DNA of 64,000 nt from Shewanella intestini (GTDB lineage Bacteria; Pseudomonadota; Gammaproteobacteria; Enterobacterales; Shewanellaceae). Below are positions 27,404-36,448 of the stretch, piece by piece. The DNA lies in assembly GCF_018221465.1 (NCBI RefSeq), contig NZ_JAAIKR010000007.1, positions 123,420 to 187,419 of the forward strand, written 5' to 3'. The stretch's first letter is position 1; every line of letters begins with the position of its first letter. The notes below the pieces were generated by a model. That model did not search any database, was not told where the DNA came from, and worked only from the letters and a program-made list of their open reading frames with translations. Made by a program: the position numbers and the translations under genes.

Positions 27404-27548
27404 CAATTTTCAACAGCACCTGCAAGCGGTTACATTACCAAGGTTCATCCTATAATAATCTTACTTGTAAGTTGTGAAAATTCAATTCTTTAATGAAAAT
27501 GAATTCGTTTGTCTGCCACAATGATCAGAAAAATTGTCTTAATATAAA

Positions 27549-27573
27549 AAAAGCACACTAAATGTGTGCTTTT
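27549..27573 (-). terminator. Rho-independent terminator of the acyltransferase pair
   Basis: AAAAGCACAC (27549-27558) pairs with GTGTGCTTTT (27564-27573), loop TAAAT. On the minus strand it is followed by a T-run, ending transcription 15 bp after the downstream acyltransferase stop. Confidence 0.85.
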
Positions 27574-27587
27574 ATGTTTTTTGTTTG

Positions 27588-28508
27588 TTAATGCTTAAGT
27601 TGGTCAGAGTTATATTGTATTAAAACTTGATGAATTAAATCATCTTTTTGTTGCCAGAGTTTATTTAAGTCACGCTGAAATTCTACCCGAGATTCAGCTT
27701 TTGAAAAGTACTCTTTCGCGTTCACTTCTGGTACGGGAAGAACGTCAATTTTCAGTACTACTTTTTTCACTCTGCCGTTCATGACTCCGTATAACACCGC
27801 ATCATCTTTGGCGTCAGGGTACACTAAAGTCAAATTGACTAGACCGGTGAATTGTTCACCCATTGCCGAAAGGGTAAAAGCGATACCACCTGCTTTAGGG
27901 CGCAGTAAATATCGATAAGGTGAATTTTGGCGTTGATGTTTTTCTTGGGTAAAGCGGCTACCTTCAACATAGTTAATAATAGCGGTTGGTAGGTATTTAA
28001 ACCGCTGACAAACTTTCCGAGTTGTTTCTAAATCTTTACCGCGCAGCTTGGGATTTTTCTTTAATTTAGCAGGGCTGGTTCTATCCATAAACGGCATATC
28101 AAGCCCCCAACAACCTAAGCCTAAAAATGGCACGTAAAGTAATTCTTTTTTTAAAAAGAATTTAAGCATGGGTAAGTTGTTGCGTAATAAGTAAGTTTGC
28201 GCGGCAATATCAAAACCACTGACATGGTTACTAATAAGTAAATACCAGCCATCTTTGCTTAATTTTTCTATTCCTTCAACGTCCCATTCAATGTTGGTAA
28301 TTAACCACAAAATACCGCCATTACACGTTGCCCAACACCACATACAACGGTTCATGACTTTGACCAGTTGAGTGCGAAATGCTCGAATAGGCACGATTAA
28401 TTTAAATATACCGCCAATTGAAATTAATCCCGCCCAAACAATGGTGTTAATAATTAGCAGTAAGGTGCTGATAAAAAATAGAATTGGGCCAGGAAGAAAC
28501 GAAATCAT
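27588..28508 (-). CDS. PlsC-type acyltransferase (YihG-like), second of a tandem pair
   Basis: The 306-residue membrane protein has an N-terminal hydrophobic helix pair (about residues 5-40). The acyltransferase motif NHVSGFD (HX4D) lies near residue 93, with YVEGSRFT as the substrate-binding EGTR-like motif and LRPKAGGIAF as the Pro block. These enzymes transfer acyl chains to lysophosphatidate-like acceptors; YihG in E. coli tunes membrane acyl composition. Sequence similarity to the preceding gene is obvious (KFFLKKELLYVPFLGLGCWG; FKYLPTAIINYVEGSRF), so they are a tandem duplication. It begins 41 bp after the upstream copy and probably shares its transcript. Confidence 0.88.
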   Translation of the reverse strand: MISFLPGPILFFISTLLLIINTIVWAGLISIGGIFKLIVPIRAFRTQLVKVMNRCMWCWATCNGGILWLITNIEWDVEGIEKLSKDGWYLLISNHVSGFDIAAQTYLLRNNLPMLKFFLKKELLYVPFLGLGCWGLDMPFMDRTSPAKLKKNPKLRGKDLETTRKVCQRFKYLPTAIINYVEGSRFTQEKHQRQNSPYRYLLRPKAGGIAFTLSAMGEQFTGLVNLTLVYPDAKDDAVLYGVMNGRVKKVVLKIDVLPVPEVNAKEYFSKAESRVEFQRDLNKLWQQKDDLIHQVLIQYNSDQLKH

Positions 28509-28549
28509 TGACCGTTATACCTCATACAGATAGTAAATATTAATTGTTG

Positions 28550-29443
28550 CTATTTTGGGAGGGATGACGCTTTTAGTGCGGTCAACTTGGTATCTTTTTC
28601 TTCCCAAATTTGCGTTAATTGTTCTTGAAATTTTATTTTAAATTCACGGTTATTGATGTAATCACCCCGCATCGACGTTGGGATATCCATAATTTGAATG
28701 TCTACAGTCACATCGTCAAGTTGACCACAAATATATTCCCAATAACTCGGGACTTTATTCGGATAATGAATGGTAATGTTGACGATTTTGTCGATATGCT
28801 CACCCAACATTGATAACGCAAAAGCCATGCCGCCGGCTTTAGGTTTTAGCAAGTGTTGATAAGGGGAGGCTTGTTTGGCGTGTTTTTTTGCAGAAAAACG
28901 TGAGCCTTCAACAAAGTTCATTACACTAACAGGTTTATATTTAAACTTCTCGCACGCCTTGCGGGTCGCTTCGATATCTTTGCCTTTTAGTTTGGGGTTC
29001 TTTTTAAGCTGAGCGGGCGAATAACGGCGCATAAATGGAAAGTCTAATGCCCACCAAGCTAATCCTAAAATAGGCACATACAATAATTCCTGTTTTAAAA
29101 AGAATTTTAAAAACGGAATTTTACGATTTAACACTCGCTGCAATATTAGAATATCAACCCAAGATTGATGATTAGCAATCACCATATACCATTGTTTTTT
29201 ACTAAAATGAGTATCACCGGTTTCAGTAATTGTTAATGGGTGTAGGCATGCTTCAATAAAGGTGTTGACGGTGATCCATGCCGAGGCACAATTATCTAAA
29301 ATATAACTACAGCCTGTGCGTACAATAGTGATGGGAATTAGCTTAACAATGCTAAAAATCAAAATAGGGATAACCCAGAAAATCGTATTCAGCAAATAGC
29401 CTAAAAATGCTATCGCCCCGCGGATTTTTGCCAGCAGTGTCAT
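28550..29443 (-). CDS. PlsC-type acyltransferase (YihG-like), first of a tandem pair
   Basis: The 297-residue protein has the same plan as its neighbour: N-terminal membrane segment, NHQSWVD (HX4D) motif, FLKQELLYVPILGLAWWALD, NFVEGSRFS and LLKPKAGGMAF. A strong ribosome site (GGAGGGG) precedes ATG 29443, so this copy is likely well translated. The two copies differ at many positions outside the motifs, pointing to an old duplication and perhaps different acyl or headgroup preference. In E. coli a single yihG lies close to dsbA; here the pair is several kilobases from dsbA. Confidence 0.88.
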   Translation of the reverse strand: MTLLAKIRGAIAFLGYLLNTIFWVIPILIFSIVKLIPITIVRTGCSYILDNCASAWITVNTFIEACLHPLTITETGDTHFSKKQWYMVIANHQSWVDILILQRVLNRKIPFLKFFLKQELLYVPILGLAWWALDFPFMRRYSPAQLKKNPKLKGKDIEATRKACEKFKYKPVSVMNFVEGSRFSAKKHAKQASPYQHLLKPKAGGMAFALSMLGEHIDKIVNITIHYPNKVPSYWEYICGQLDDVTVDIQIMDIPTSMRGDYINNREFKIKFQEQLTQIWEEKDTKLTALKASSLPK

Positions 29444-29523
29444 CGACCCCTCCTATATAAATGGAGGCTTATGGTACTCGCAGACGCGCTTAGGCTCAAT
29501 CTGTAGGCGTATTTTTATTGCGA

Positions 29524-31047
29524 TTAATGTCGTGATAAGCGTGATAAAAGCTTATCCATCGCGCGGTATCCCAGTGCTTGCGCTAGGTGTGCTTTGGTTG
29601 TTTTAGTTTCTCCGTGCAGGTCTGCAATGGTTCGAGCCACACGTTGTAAACGATGAAAACTGCGCACTGATAGCCCTAAAGCGGTAATGCTTTGCTCTAA
29701 AAACTGTAAGTCATCCATGCTAATCAAGCTAACTTGTTCAAGTTGTTTAGGGCCTAACTCGCTGTTAAGTACGCCTTGACGTTGAAGTTGAATTGTTCTG
29801 GCTTGCGCCACGCGTTTGGCAACCTCAAAACTGGTTTCTGGTTGTTGAGCATGGGTTGATGTTAATGCCCCTGCAGGTAATTTGGGGACATCGATAGTTA
29901 AGTCAAAGCGGTCAATAAACGGGCCGCTTAAACGTGATAAATAACGTAGGATTTGATCGGGTGTGGCTCTGGCGTCATCGGCGTCGCCGCACGGACTGGG
30001 ATTCATGGCCGCAATGAGTTGGAAGCGACATTGGAAGGTGAGTTTGGCTGCAGCTCGAGAAATAATAATTTCTCCGCTCTCAATCGGTTCCCGTAAGCAA
30101 TCGAGTATTTTTCTTGGGAATTCAGCTACTTCATCTAGAAAGAGTACACCGCGATGAGACAGCGATATTTCTCCTGGTTTTGGATGTGCGCCGCCGCCAA
30201 TGAGTGAAATATTAGAACAAGTATGATGCGGCGAACGAAATGGGCGTTCAAGAAAATGTTGCGGCTTAATGTGCATGCCTGCAACAGAGTGAATCGCGGC
30301 AACTTCAATGGCTTCTTCATAGGTGAGTTTAGGCAATAGCGGCATAATTCTGTTGGCTAGCATGCTTTTCCCTGTGCCAGGCGGGCCAATAAACAACAGA
30401 TTGTGGCCGCCAGCCGCAGCAATCTCTAAGCCTTGTTTGGCTTGGTATTGACCAATGACTTCGCTTAAACATAATGTTGCTTCATCAATTTCAGGTTCAA
30501 TCCATTGCGGGGTGGTGTCTAGCTGCGGCAGTTGAGCTTGGCCTTGTAAGAAAGCACTTAAATTTTGTAAATGGGCGACAAAAAAGGTGTCTCTATAGCC
30601 CACTAATTCAGCTTCATGGCGATTTTCAAGTGGAATAAATAACGTATGCTGATCATCTTTTACCGCAATAATGGCAGGTAATAAGCCGCTACAGGGACGT
30701 ATTTGGCCTGATAGAGCCAGCTCACCGATAAATTCACATTGGTTGATTGATTGTATCGGAATTTGTCCAGATGCCGCTAAAATGCCAATGGCAATCGGTA
30801 GATCATAGCGACCGCCTTGCTTGGGGAGGTCTGCGGGCGCGAGATTAACGGTGATTCTTTTTTGTGGGAATTCAAAGCCAGCATTAATTAGCGCACTGCG
30901 AACTCGCTCCTTGGCTTCTCTGACTGATGTTTCTGGTAAACCAACCAAACTAAATGCCGGCAAACCATTACTCAGATGAACCTCTACAATGACTTTAGGG
31001 GCTTCAACGCCAGAGCTGGCTCTGGTCATTACGCAGGCAATCGCCAT
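29524..31047 (-). CDS. comM: ComM/YifB family AAA+ ATPase
   Basis: The product is 507 residues from ATG 31047 behind AAAGGA; a TTG two codons upstream is less likely. An N-terminal Lon-protease-like fold (to about residue 170, with RITVNLAPADLPKQGGRYDL) precedes the Mg-chelatase-like AAA+ domain: Walker A GPPGTGKSML, Walker B FLDEVAEF, RSPHHTCSNISLIGGG, and a C-terminal Mg_chelatase_C region. ComM is a hexameric helicase that drives branch migration during natural transformation in Vibrio and Haemophilus. It is also kept in non-competent relatives. It stands alone between the acyltransferases and ilvY. Confidence 0.94.
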   Translation of the reverse strand: MAIACVMTRASSGVEAPKVIVEVHLSNGLPAFSLVGLPETSVREAKERVRSALINAGFEFPQKRITVNLAPADLPKQGGRYDLPIAIGILAASGQIPIQSINQCEFIGELALSGQIRPCSGLLPAIIAVKDDQHTLFIPLENRHEAELVGYRDTFFVAHLQNLSAFLQGQAQLPQLDTTPQWIEPEIDEATLCLSEVIGQYQAKQGLEIAAAGGHNLLFIGPPGTGKSMLANRIMPLLPKLTYEEAIEVAAIHSVAGMHIKPQHFLERPFRSPHHTCSNISLIGGGAHPKPGEISLSHRGVLFLDEVAEFPRKILDCLREPIESGEIIISRAAAKLTFQCRFQLIAAMNPSPCGDADDARATPDQILRYLSRLSGPFIDRFDLTIDVPKLPAGALTSTHAQQPETSFEVAKRVAQARTIQLQRQGVLNSELGPKQLEQVSLISMDDLQFLEQSITALGLSVRSFHRLQRVARTIADLHGETKTTKAHLAQALGYRAMDKLLSRLSRH

Positions 31048-31278
31048 AAACAAATCCTTTTGTTATTGCTTGATTTAGATGCACTGCGTTCAATGCAGCG
31101 TCGTGATAATTGCATTAGAGTGTAGCAGTTGAATGTGTTTCACTGCACAAACATATAGTGCTTAACGCCGCAGGTTGCCACTGACGTTCAATATGCAATT
31201 CACGTGCGGCATCAGCGCTGCATACAAGTCTTAAGCTGTTAATTGGCTTAATTGCTTTGATTGATTGCCGTATGGCGG

Positions 31279-32151
31279 TTAAATGACCTGTAAAAAAGCA
31301 CTGATTAATGGTTCACTGACGCGCTTTTCTTTACAGCAACAGCCAATTTCAAATGCCGGGATTTCAATCGGTGAGGGAATGGTCTGCACTTTGTCACGTA
31401 CCGGACTATTTTGAATCACTACCTCTGGGGTTATGCTAACGCCACACCCCAGTGCGACCATAGAAGTCATGGCTTCTTGACCAGAGACGTAAGCATAAAT
31501 GGTAGGTTTAATTGCCATTTGTTTAAACCATTGCTCTGCTCGACGTTTCCCTGGGCCATGTTCTGGCAAAATAAAAGGCAGCGCTTGCCAGTTGATTTCG
31601 GCTTGGTTAACCATCGTTTGTACTTGGCAATGGATATTAGGAGCAATAATTTTTAGTGGCACTTGATCAATATGGGCAAAGTGCAAACTGCTGGAAAAAT
31701 TATCGGGGTAAGCTGAAATCGCTATATCGGCGTGGCCTTGGCGCACCATATTCACTGCATTAGCCGCATCGCCAGTGGAGAGGGTTATTTCAACTTGTGG
31801 ATGTTCTCGTCTAAAGCGTTCTAACAGTGCGGGTAAGTGGCTGTATGCGGCAGTAACAGAACAGTAAAGTGTAATTCGCCCAGATAATAACGCTTGGTCT
31901 GGGCCGACGTTATGTTGTAGTTCACTCCAATTTGATAGTGTCTTTAATGCAAATTGCTTAAACTCAAGCCCTGCTGGTGTAATCGTGACACTACGATTAT
32001 CACGCTCAAATAATTGACAACCGACATCTTGCTCAAGGCGCTGCAAAGTACGGCTTAAGGTTGATGGGCTCATGTGTGATTGCTGTGCTGTCTTGGCAAA
32101 ATGCAAACTGTCACACAACTGGAGGTAAAGCGTTAAGGTGCGAATATCCAT
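31279..32151 (-). CDS. ilvY: LysR-type activator of ilvC
   Basis: The 290-residue protein has an N-terminal winged helix (FAKTAQQSHMSPSTLSRTLQRL) and a LysR substrate-binding domain containing the IlvY-like CSVTAAYSHLPALLERFR, STGDAANAVNMV and SMVALGCGVSITPEVV. IlvY senses acetolactate and acetohydroxybutyrate and activates the divergent ilvC gene, while repressing itself. The divergent placement and the operator-like repeat between them support this. About 230 bp downstream, before comM, I see no terminator or gene. Confidence 0.93.
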   Translation of the reverse strand: MDIRTLTLYLQLCDSLHFAKTAQQSHMSPSTLSRTLQRLEQDVGCQLFERDNRSVTITPAGLEFKQFALKTLSNWSELQHNVGPDQALLSGRITLYCSVTAAYSHLPALLERFRREHPQVEITLSTGDAANAVNMVRQGHADIAISAYPDNFSSSLHFAHIDQVPLKIIAPNIHCQVQTMVNQAEINWQALPFILPEHGPGKRRAEQWFKQMAIKPTIYAYVSGQEAMTSMVALGCGVSITPEVVIQNSPVRDKVQTIPSPIEIPAFEIGCCCKEKRVSEPLISAFLQVI

Positions 32152-32231
32152 TTATGGCCTTTTGGGTCAAATTGTTCGGTGATAGTTTACGCAAGATGAG
32201 GCGACATACGCTGACTATTTAATCACTAATG

Positions 32232-32246
32232 TTGCATTTTTTGCAA
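32232..32246. promoter_or_regulatory. Probable IlvY operator
   Basis: TTGCA-TTTTT-TGCAA is a perfect 5-bp inverted repeat and also fits the LysR T-N11-A rule. It lies in the ilvY-ilvC divergent region, 81 bp upstream of ilvY and 188 bp upstream of ilvC. Confidence 0.6.
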
Positions 32247-32329
32247 TGTCACATCCCAAATATATCATTTTAAGCAATCATTCGCATAGGCTATATTAAA
32301 CGCAATCGCACTATGAATTGTTTTGAAAA

Positions 32330-32345
32330 ACGTTGCTTACAACGT
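32330..32345. promoter_or_regulatory. Inverted repeat in the ilvC upstream region
   Basis: ACGTTG-CTTA-CAACGT, with perfect 6-bp arms, lies about 90 bp before the ilvC start. It may be a second regulator site or a leader hairpin; no family match is clear. Confidence 0.35.
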
Positions 32346-32434
32346 GCTTATTCACTTCTGCATCGGTTATTGATGCATTTCATAAACAATAAATAGATTG
32401 TGTCCAAAATTTTGTATTAAAGGTGGTATTTGAG

Positions 32435-33916
32435 ATGGCGAATTACTTTAACTCTCTGAATTTACGTCAACAGCTTGACCAATTAGCGCAATGCCGCTTT
32501 ATGGACCGCAGCGAATTTGCTGACGGTTGTAATTATATTAAAGACTGGAATATCGTCATTCTAGGTTGTGGCGCTCAAGGTTTAAACCAAGGTTTAAACA
32601 TGCGTGATTCTGGATTGAATATTTCATACGCTCTTCGCCCACAAGCGATTGCTGAAAAACGTGCATCATGGCAGCGTGCCACCGACAATAATTTTAAGGT
32701 CGGTACATTTGAAGAAATGATCCCTCAAGCTGACTTAGTATTAAATCTCACGCCAGACAAGCAGCACTCTAATGTTGTTAATGCAGTGATGCCATTAATG
32801 AAACAAGGCGCGACGCTGTCTTATTCTCATGGTTTTAATATCGTAGAAGAGGGCATGCAAGTTCGCCCTGATATTACCGTTGTGATGGTGGCTCCTAAGT
32901 GTCCTGGCACTGAAGTTCGTGAAGAATATAAACGCGGTTTTGGTGTACCAACACTGATTGCGGTTCATCCTGAAAATGATCCAAATGCAGACGGGTTAGC
33001 TATTGCTAAAGCTTATGCAAGTGCGACTGGTGGTGATCGTGCTGGGGTATTGCTGTCATCATTTATTGCAGAAGTTAAATCAGACTTAATGGGTGAACAA
33101 ACCATTCTTTGCGGCATGCTACAAACTGGCGCGATTTTAGGTTATGAAAAAATGGTTGCCGATGGTGTTGAACCTGGTTATGCGGCAAAACTTATCCAGC
33201 AAGGGTGGGAAACCATTACTGAAGCGCTAAAACATGGTGGTATTACCAACATGATGGATCGTTTATCCAATCCGGCAAAAATCAAAGCATATGACATGGC
33301 TGAAGAACTTAAAGTCTTGCTTAAGCCTTTATTTGAAAAGCACATGGATGACATCATTAGCGGCGAGTTTTCTAAGGTAATGATGGAAGATTGGGCCAAT
33401 GATGATGCTAACTTGCTTCGCTGGCGCTCAGAAACCAACGAAACAGCCTTTGAAAATGCACCATATAGCGATGAAGAAATTGACGAGCAAACCTATTTTG
33501 ACAAAGGCATTTTCTTGGTTGCAATGGTTAAAGCAGGTGTTGAGCAAGCGTTTGATACCATGGTTGCAACGGGCATTGTTGAAGAGTCTGCATACTACGA
33601 GTCATTACATGAAACACCATTAATTGCCAATACGATTGCACGTAAGCGTTTATATGAAATGAACATTGTTATTTCTGATACTGCTGAATACGGCTGTTAT
33701 TTATTTAATCATGCGGCATTACCACTACTTAAAGATTATGTGTCATCTATGTCTAGTGAAGTATTAGGAGCAGGCCTTGCTGATACGTCAACAGGTGTAG
33801 ACAACTTGCGACTCATTGAAGTCAATGACGCTATCCGTCATACCGATGTTGAGTTTATTGGCGGTGAGTTACGTGGCTACATGACTGACATGAAAAGGCT
33901 TGTTGAAGAAAGTTAA
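32435..33916 (+). CDS. ilvC: Ketol-acid reductoisomerase, long (class II) form
   Basis: The product is 493 residues from ATG 32435, which gives the expected [15 protein letters not shown]-terminus. The NADPH-binding Rossmann motif is [17 protein letters not shown]. The Mg-binding and catalytic region includes [17 protein letters not shown] and [17 protein letters not shown], and the duplicated C-terminal knotted domain of class II enzymes is present. It converts acetolactate and acetohydroxybutyrate to the dihydroxy acids in Val and Ile synthesis. It is divergent from ilvY and shares a regulatory region with it. No intrinsic terminator is evident after the stop. Confidence 0.97.
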   Translation: MANYFNSLNLRQQLDQLAQCRFMDRSEFADGCNYIKDWNIVILGCGAQGLNQGLNMRDSGLNISYALRPQAIAEKRASWQRATDNNFKVGTFEEMIPQADLVLNLTPDKQHSNVVNAVMPLMKQGATLSYSHGFNIVEEGMQVRPDITVVMVAPKCPGTEVREEYKRGFGVPTLIAVHPENDPNADGLAIAKAYASATGGDRAGVLLSSFIAEVKSDLMGEQTILCGMLQTGAILGYEKMVADGVEPGYAAKLIQQGWETITEALKHGGITNMMDRLSNPAKIKAYDMAEELKVLLKPLFEKHMDDIISGEFSKVMMEDWANDDANLLRWRSETNETAFENAPYSDEEIDEQTYFDKGIFLVAMVKAGVEQAFDTMVATGIVEESAYYESLHETPLIANTIARKRLYEMNIVISDTAEYGCYLFNHAALPLLKDYVSSMSSEVLGAGLADTSTGVDNLRLIEVNDAIRHTDVEFIGGELRGYMTDMKRLVEES

Positions 33917-34118
33917 TTTGCTTTAAAAAGTGCACAATCCTGTTCAGGAAAAGGTTTCAGCTGTCGGGCAGGCAAGTACCAAGCAATAAATTGAAGATGT
34001 TTGTTGAGCGTAAAAGTAAGTCAATTTTATGATTATAAATACGCTATTTTTTTGTTGTTTGCATTGTCTCGGCAGGGAAGCTGAAATTTTTTTAATAAAG
34101 CAGATTTAAGTTGTGACA

Positions 34119-34163
34119 ATGAATGTTTATGTGTTATCAGTATTAGTACTGATTAAATGTTAA
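34119..34163 (+). CDS. ilvL: ilvGMDA leader peptide (14 codons)
   Basis: ATG 34119 opens a 14-codon frame reading MNVYVLSVLVLIKC then TAA. Eight of 14 residues are Val, Leu or Ile (four Val, three Leu, one Ile), the signature of a ribosome-mediated attenuator. It is followed by a stem-loop region and a strong terminator ahead of ilvG. The E. coli leader is longer (32 codons). There is no strong ribosome site. Confidence 0.8.
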   Translation: MNVYVLSVLVLIKC

Positions 34164-34297
34164 GTCTTTAGGACATACTTTATTACTATGTTTAACCAAG
34201 CTGCCATACTCATTATTGAGATTATTAGCGTCGTGATTATTCAATCACAGCGGCGGTGCTTGGTATCTAAATAGACGTAAAGGTCAACACAGATAAC

Positions 34298-34330
34298 AAC
34301 CCCCCGCTCCGACAGGAAAGGGGGGTTTTT
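34298..34330 (+). terminator. Attenuator terminator before ilvG
   Basis: AACCCCCC (34298-34305) pairs with GGGGGGTT (34320-34327) around a 14-base loop, followed by T residues. It lies 43 bp before the chosen ilvG start and after the leader peptide. Confidence 0.88.
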
Positions 34331-34373
34331 CGTTTCAGCGCGGTGTAAAACAATCAACCACATGAGGGATAGT

Positions 34374-36053
34374 ATGGAAGCAGGCATGAAAATTCGTGGA
34401 GCAGATGCAGTTATCAAGGCGCTAGCTGCACATGGTGTGACCACTGTATTTGGGTATCCCGGAGGTGCGATTATGCCGATTTATGATGCCCTTTATGGTA
34501 GTCCGGTTGAACATTTATTAAGTCGACATGAACAAGGTGCCGCTTTTGCCGCCGTGGGTTATGCGCGTGCCAGCGGCAAAACGGGTGTGTGTTTTGCGAC
34601 ATCGGGCCCAGGTGCTACTAACCTAATCACTTCACTTGCAGATGCATTACTGGATTCGGTTCCTGTTGTTGCTATTACAGGACAAGTATCAACCAATGTC
34701 ATTGGTACCGATGCCTTTCAAGAAATTGACGTATTAGGTATGTCCCTGTCGTGCACGAAACACAGCTTTATGGTGACAAGTGTTGAAGACTTAGTACCCA
34801 CCCTTTACCGTGCATTTGAAATTGCCGCTTCGGGTCGTCCAGGCCCTGTATTAGTCGATATCCCTAAGGATATTCAGCTTGCTGCTGTTCAATACCAAAC
34901 GCCTTTGCAAACAGTAGAGCCTGAGCCTGTCAGCGACAACAGCTTGGTGGCGTCTGCTGCGCAAATGATTAAAGCGGCAAAACAACCTATTTTATACATT
35001 GGTGGCGGTGTCGGTATGGCTGGCGCAGTGCCGCAACTACGCCATTTCATTGATGTAACGGGCATTCCAAGTGTGGCCACCTTAAAAGGATTAGGCTCGG
35101 TTGCTCATGATACTCCTGGCTATTTAGGTATGTTAGGTATGCATGGCGCTAAAGCGGCTAACTTTGCAGTACAAGAAAGTGATTTATTGATTGTTGCGGG
35201 GGCAAGATTTGACGACCGCGTCACTGGACGGTTGGCCAGTTTTGCTGATAAAGCCAAAGTTATCCACTTAGATATTGATGCTGCAGAACTGGGTAAATTA
35301 CGTCAACCAGACATTGCCATCACGACTGAGTTCAAGCAGCTGTTACCCCAACTTAGCCAACAACTTGCTGGCCAGTTACAGCTTGCGCCTTGGCAAAAAC
35401 ACGTGACCCAATTGCACCAACAACATCAGTTTAACTACCAACATGTTGGTGAGCTGATTTATGCTCCTGCCATGTTGCGTCAGTTAGCCGATAAATTACC
35501 TGAAAACAATGTTGTCAGCTGTGATGTTGGCCAGCACCAAATGTGGGTGGCGCAACATATGTGGTTCCGCAAGCCTGAAGATCATTTATCCAGTGCCGGT
35601 TTTGGCACTATGGGCTTTGGTTTACCTGCTGCAATTGGCGCACAAGTCGCTCGCCCTGATGCAACCGTTGTTACTGTGTCAGGGGATGGTTCTTTTATGA
35701 TGAATGTGCAAGAGTTAACCACCATTAAACGCAAAAAGTTACCTGTTAAAATTTTATTGCTCGATAACCAAAAGCTGGGCATGGTAAAGCAGTGGCAGAA
35801 GTTATTTTTTGAAGAGCGTTACAGTGAAACTGATTTATCTGACAACCCTGATTTTGTCAAAATGGCGTCAGCTTTTGATATTCCTGGGCGGACAATTTTT
35901 CACGCCGATGAAGTCGCAGCTGGGCTTGATGAAATGCTCAATACCACAGGGCCGTTTATGCTACATGTTGCCATTGACGATGCGTTTAACGTATGGCCAC
36001 TCGTGCCTCCAGGGGCAAGTAACAGTGAGATGATGGATAAGCAGGAGAAATAA
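34374..36053 (+). CDS. ilvG: Acetolactate synthase II large subunit
   Basis: The product is about 559 residues from ATG 34374, preceded by GAGGGA; ATGs at 34362 and 34386 are alternatives, the latter aligning best with the E. coli N-terminus. It is a ThDP enzyme: [10 protein letters not shown] and the catalytic Glu in [11 protein letters not shown] near the start, FDDRVTGRL in the central FAD domain, and the ThDP-Mg motif GDGSFMMN with the Asn at the expected spacing. It condenses pyruvate with pyruvate or 2-ketobutyrate. The frame is intact, unlike ilvG of E. coli K-12. The next gene starts in its stop codon. Confidence 0.96.
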   Translation: MEAGMKIRGADAVIKALAAHGVTTVFGYPGGAIMPIYDALYGSPVEHLLSRHEQGAAFAAVGYARASGKTGVCFATSGPGATNLITSLADALLDSVPVVAITGQVSTNVIGTDAFQEIDVLGMSLSCTKHSFMVTSVEDLVPTLYRAFEIAASGRPGPVLVDIPKDIQLAAVQYQTPLQTVEPEPVSDNSLVASAAQMIKAAKQPILYIGGGVGMAGAVPQLRHFIDVTGIPSVATLKGLGSVAHDTPGYLGMLGMHGAKAANFAVQESDLLIVAGARFDDRVTGRLASFADKAKVIHLDIDAAELGKLRQPDIAITTEFKQLLPQLSQQLAGQLQLAPWQKHVTQLHQQHQFNYQHVGELIYAPAMLRQLADKLPENNVVSCDVGQHQMWVAQHMWFRKPEDHLSSAGFGTMGFGLPAAIGAQVARPDATVVTVSGDGSFMMNVQELTTIKRKKLPVKILLLDNQKLGMVKQWQKLFFEERYSETDLSDNPDFVKMASAFDIPGRTIFHADEVAAGLDEMLNTTGPFMLHVAIDDAFNVWPLVPPGASNSEMMDKQEK

Positions 36054-36313
36054 TGATGAAGCACACTCTTTTTATCGTTGCCAAGCAACGCCCAGAAGTT
36101 TTAGAGCGTTTATTGCGTGTGACTCGTCATCGTGGTTTTAGCATCATCAACATGCAAGTACACCTAAATGATGAAGGCTTGATTGAAGTGAATATGCAAG
36201 TTCAATCAGCGCGCGCGGTAACGTTATTGAGCAATCAACTCGACAAACTGATTGATGTTACCTGCTGTGAAGTGCTCAACAATGCAAATTCAGCGCACTG
36301 TGCTAACGAATAA
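36053..36313 (+). CDS. ilvM: Acetolactate synthase II regulatory subunit
   Basis: The 86-residue ACT-domain protein (HTLFIVAKQRPEVLERLLRV, GFSIINMQV) is the size expected for IlvM. The ATG at 36053 overlaps the ilvG stop (TAATG), with AGGAG five bases upstream; ATG 36056 is equally well placed. Co-translation with ilvG fits the stoichiometric holoenzyme. IlvM-type subunits make isozyme II relatively valine-resistant in enterobacteria. Confidence 0.92.
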   Translation: MMKHTLFIVAKQRPEVLERLLRVTRHRGFSIINMQVHLNDEGLIEVNMQVQSARAVTLLSNQLDKLIDVTCCEVLNNANSAHCANE

Positions 36314-36320
36314 TATGCTT

Positions 36321-36418
36321 GGGTAATCGTTGATTACCCGCCTAGATATGTCACCAAATGGCAATCAACAATGTATATGTAACCAACTTGTTTATCGTCT
36401 AAATAAGTATGTTGGTTA
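36321..36418 (+). other. Two stem-loops between ilvM and ilvD
   Basis: GGGTAATC/GATTACCC (36321-36328 with 36332-36339, loop GTT) starts eight bases after the ilvM stop. A longer stem, TAACCAAC with GTTGGTTA (36380-36387, 36411-36418), extends inward through TTGTTTA/TAAATAA. It ends about 30 bp before the ilvD start. Neither has a T-run, so they look like mRNA processing, stability or translation elements. Confidence 0.5.
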
Positions 36419-36448
36419 AACCGAATCAAATTAAGAAGGAATTAAGCA

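Larger units (their letters stand above)
34119..34330 (+). promoter_or_regulatory. Attenuator of the ilvGMDA operon
   Basis: After the leader peptide, ACCAAGC (34195-34201) pairs with GCTTGGT (34258-34264). This encloses a GTGATT/AATCAC hairpin (34233-34238 with 34243-34248). Then comes the terminator hairpin at 34298-34330. AGCGG near 34249 could instead pair with CCGCT at 34304-34308, offering an antiterminator. Stalling at Val, Leu or Ile codons would favour read-through into ilvG when branched-chain tRNAs are uncharged. Confidence 0.75.

Noticed and set aside
34029-34109. 26-codon frame upstream of the ilv leader peptide
   Set aside because: It has little enrichment in Val/Leu/Ile, no ribosome site and lies before the attenuator structures.
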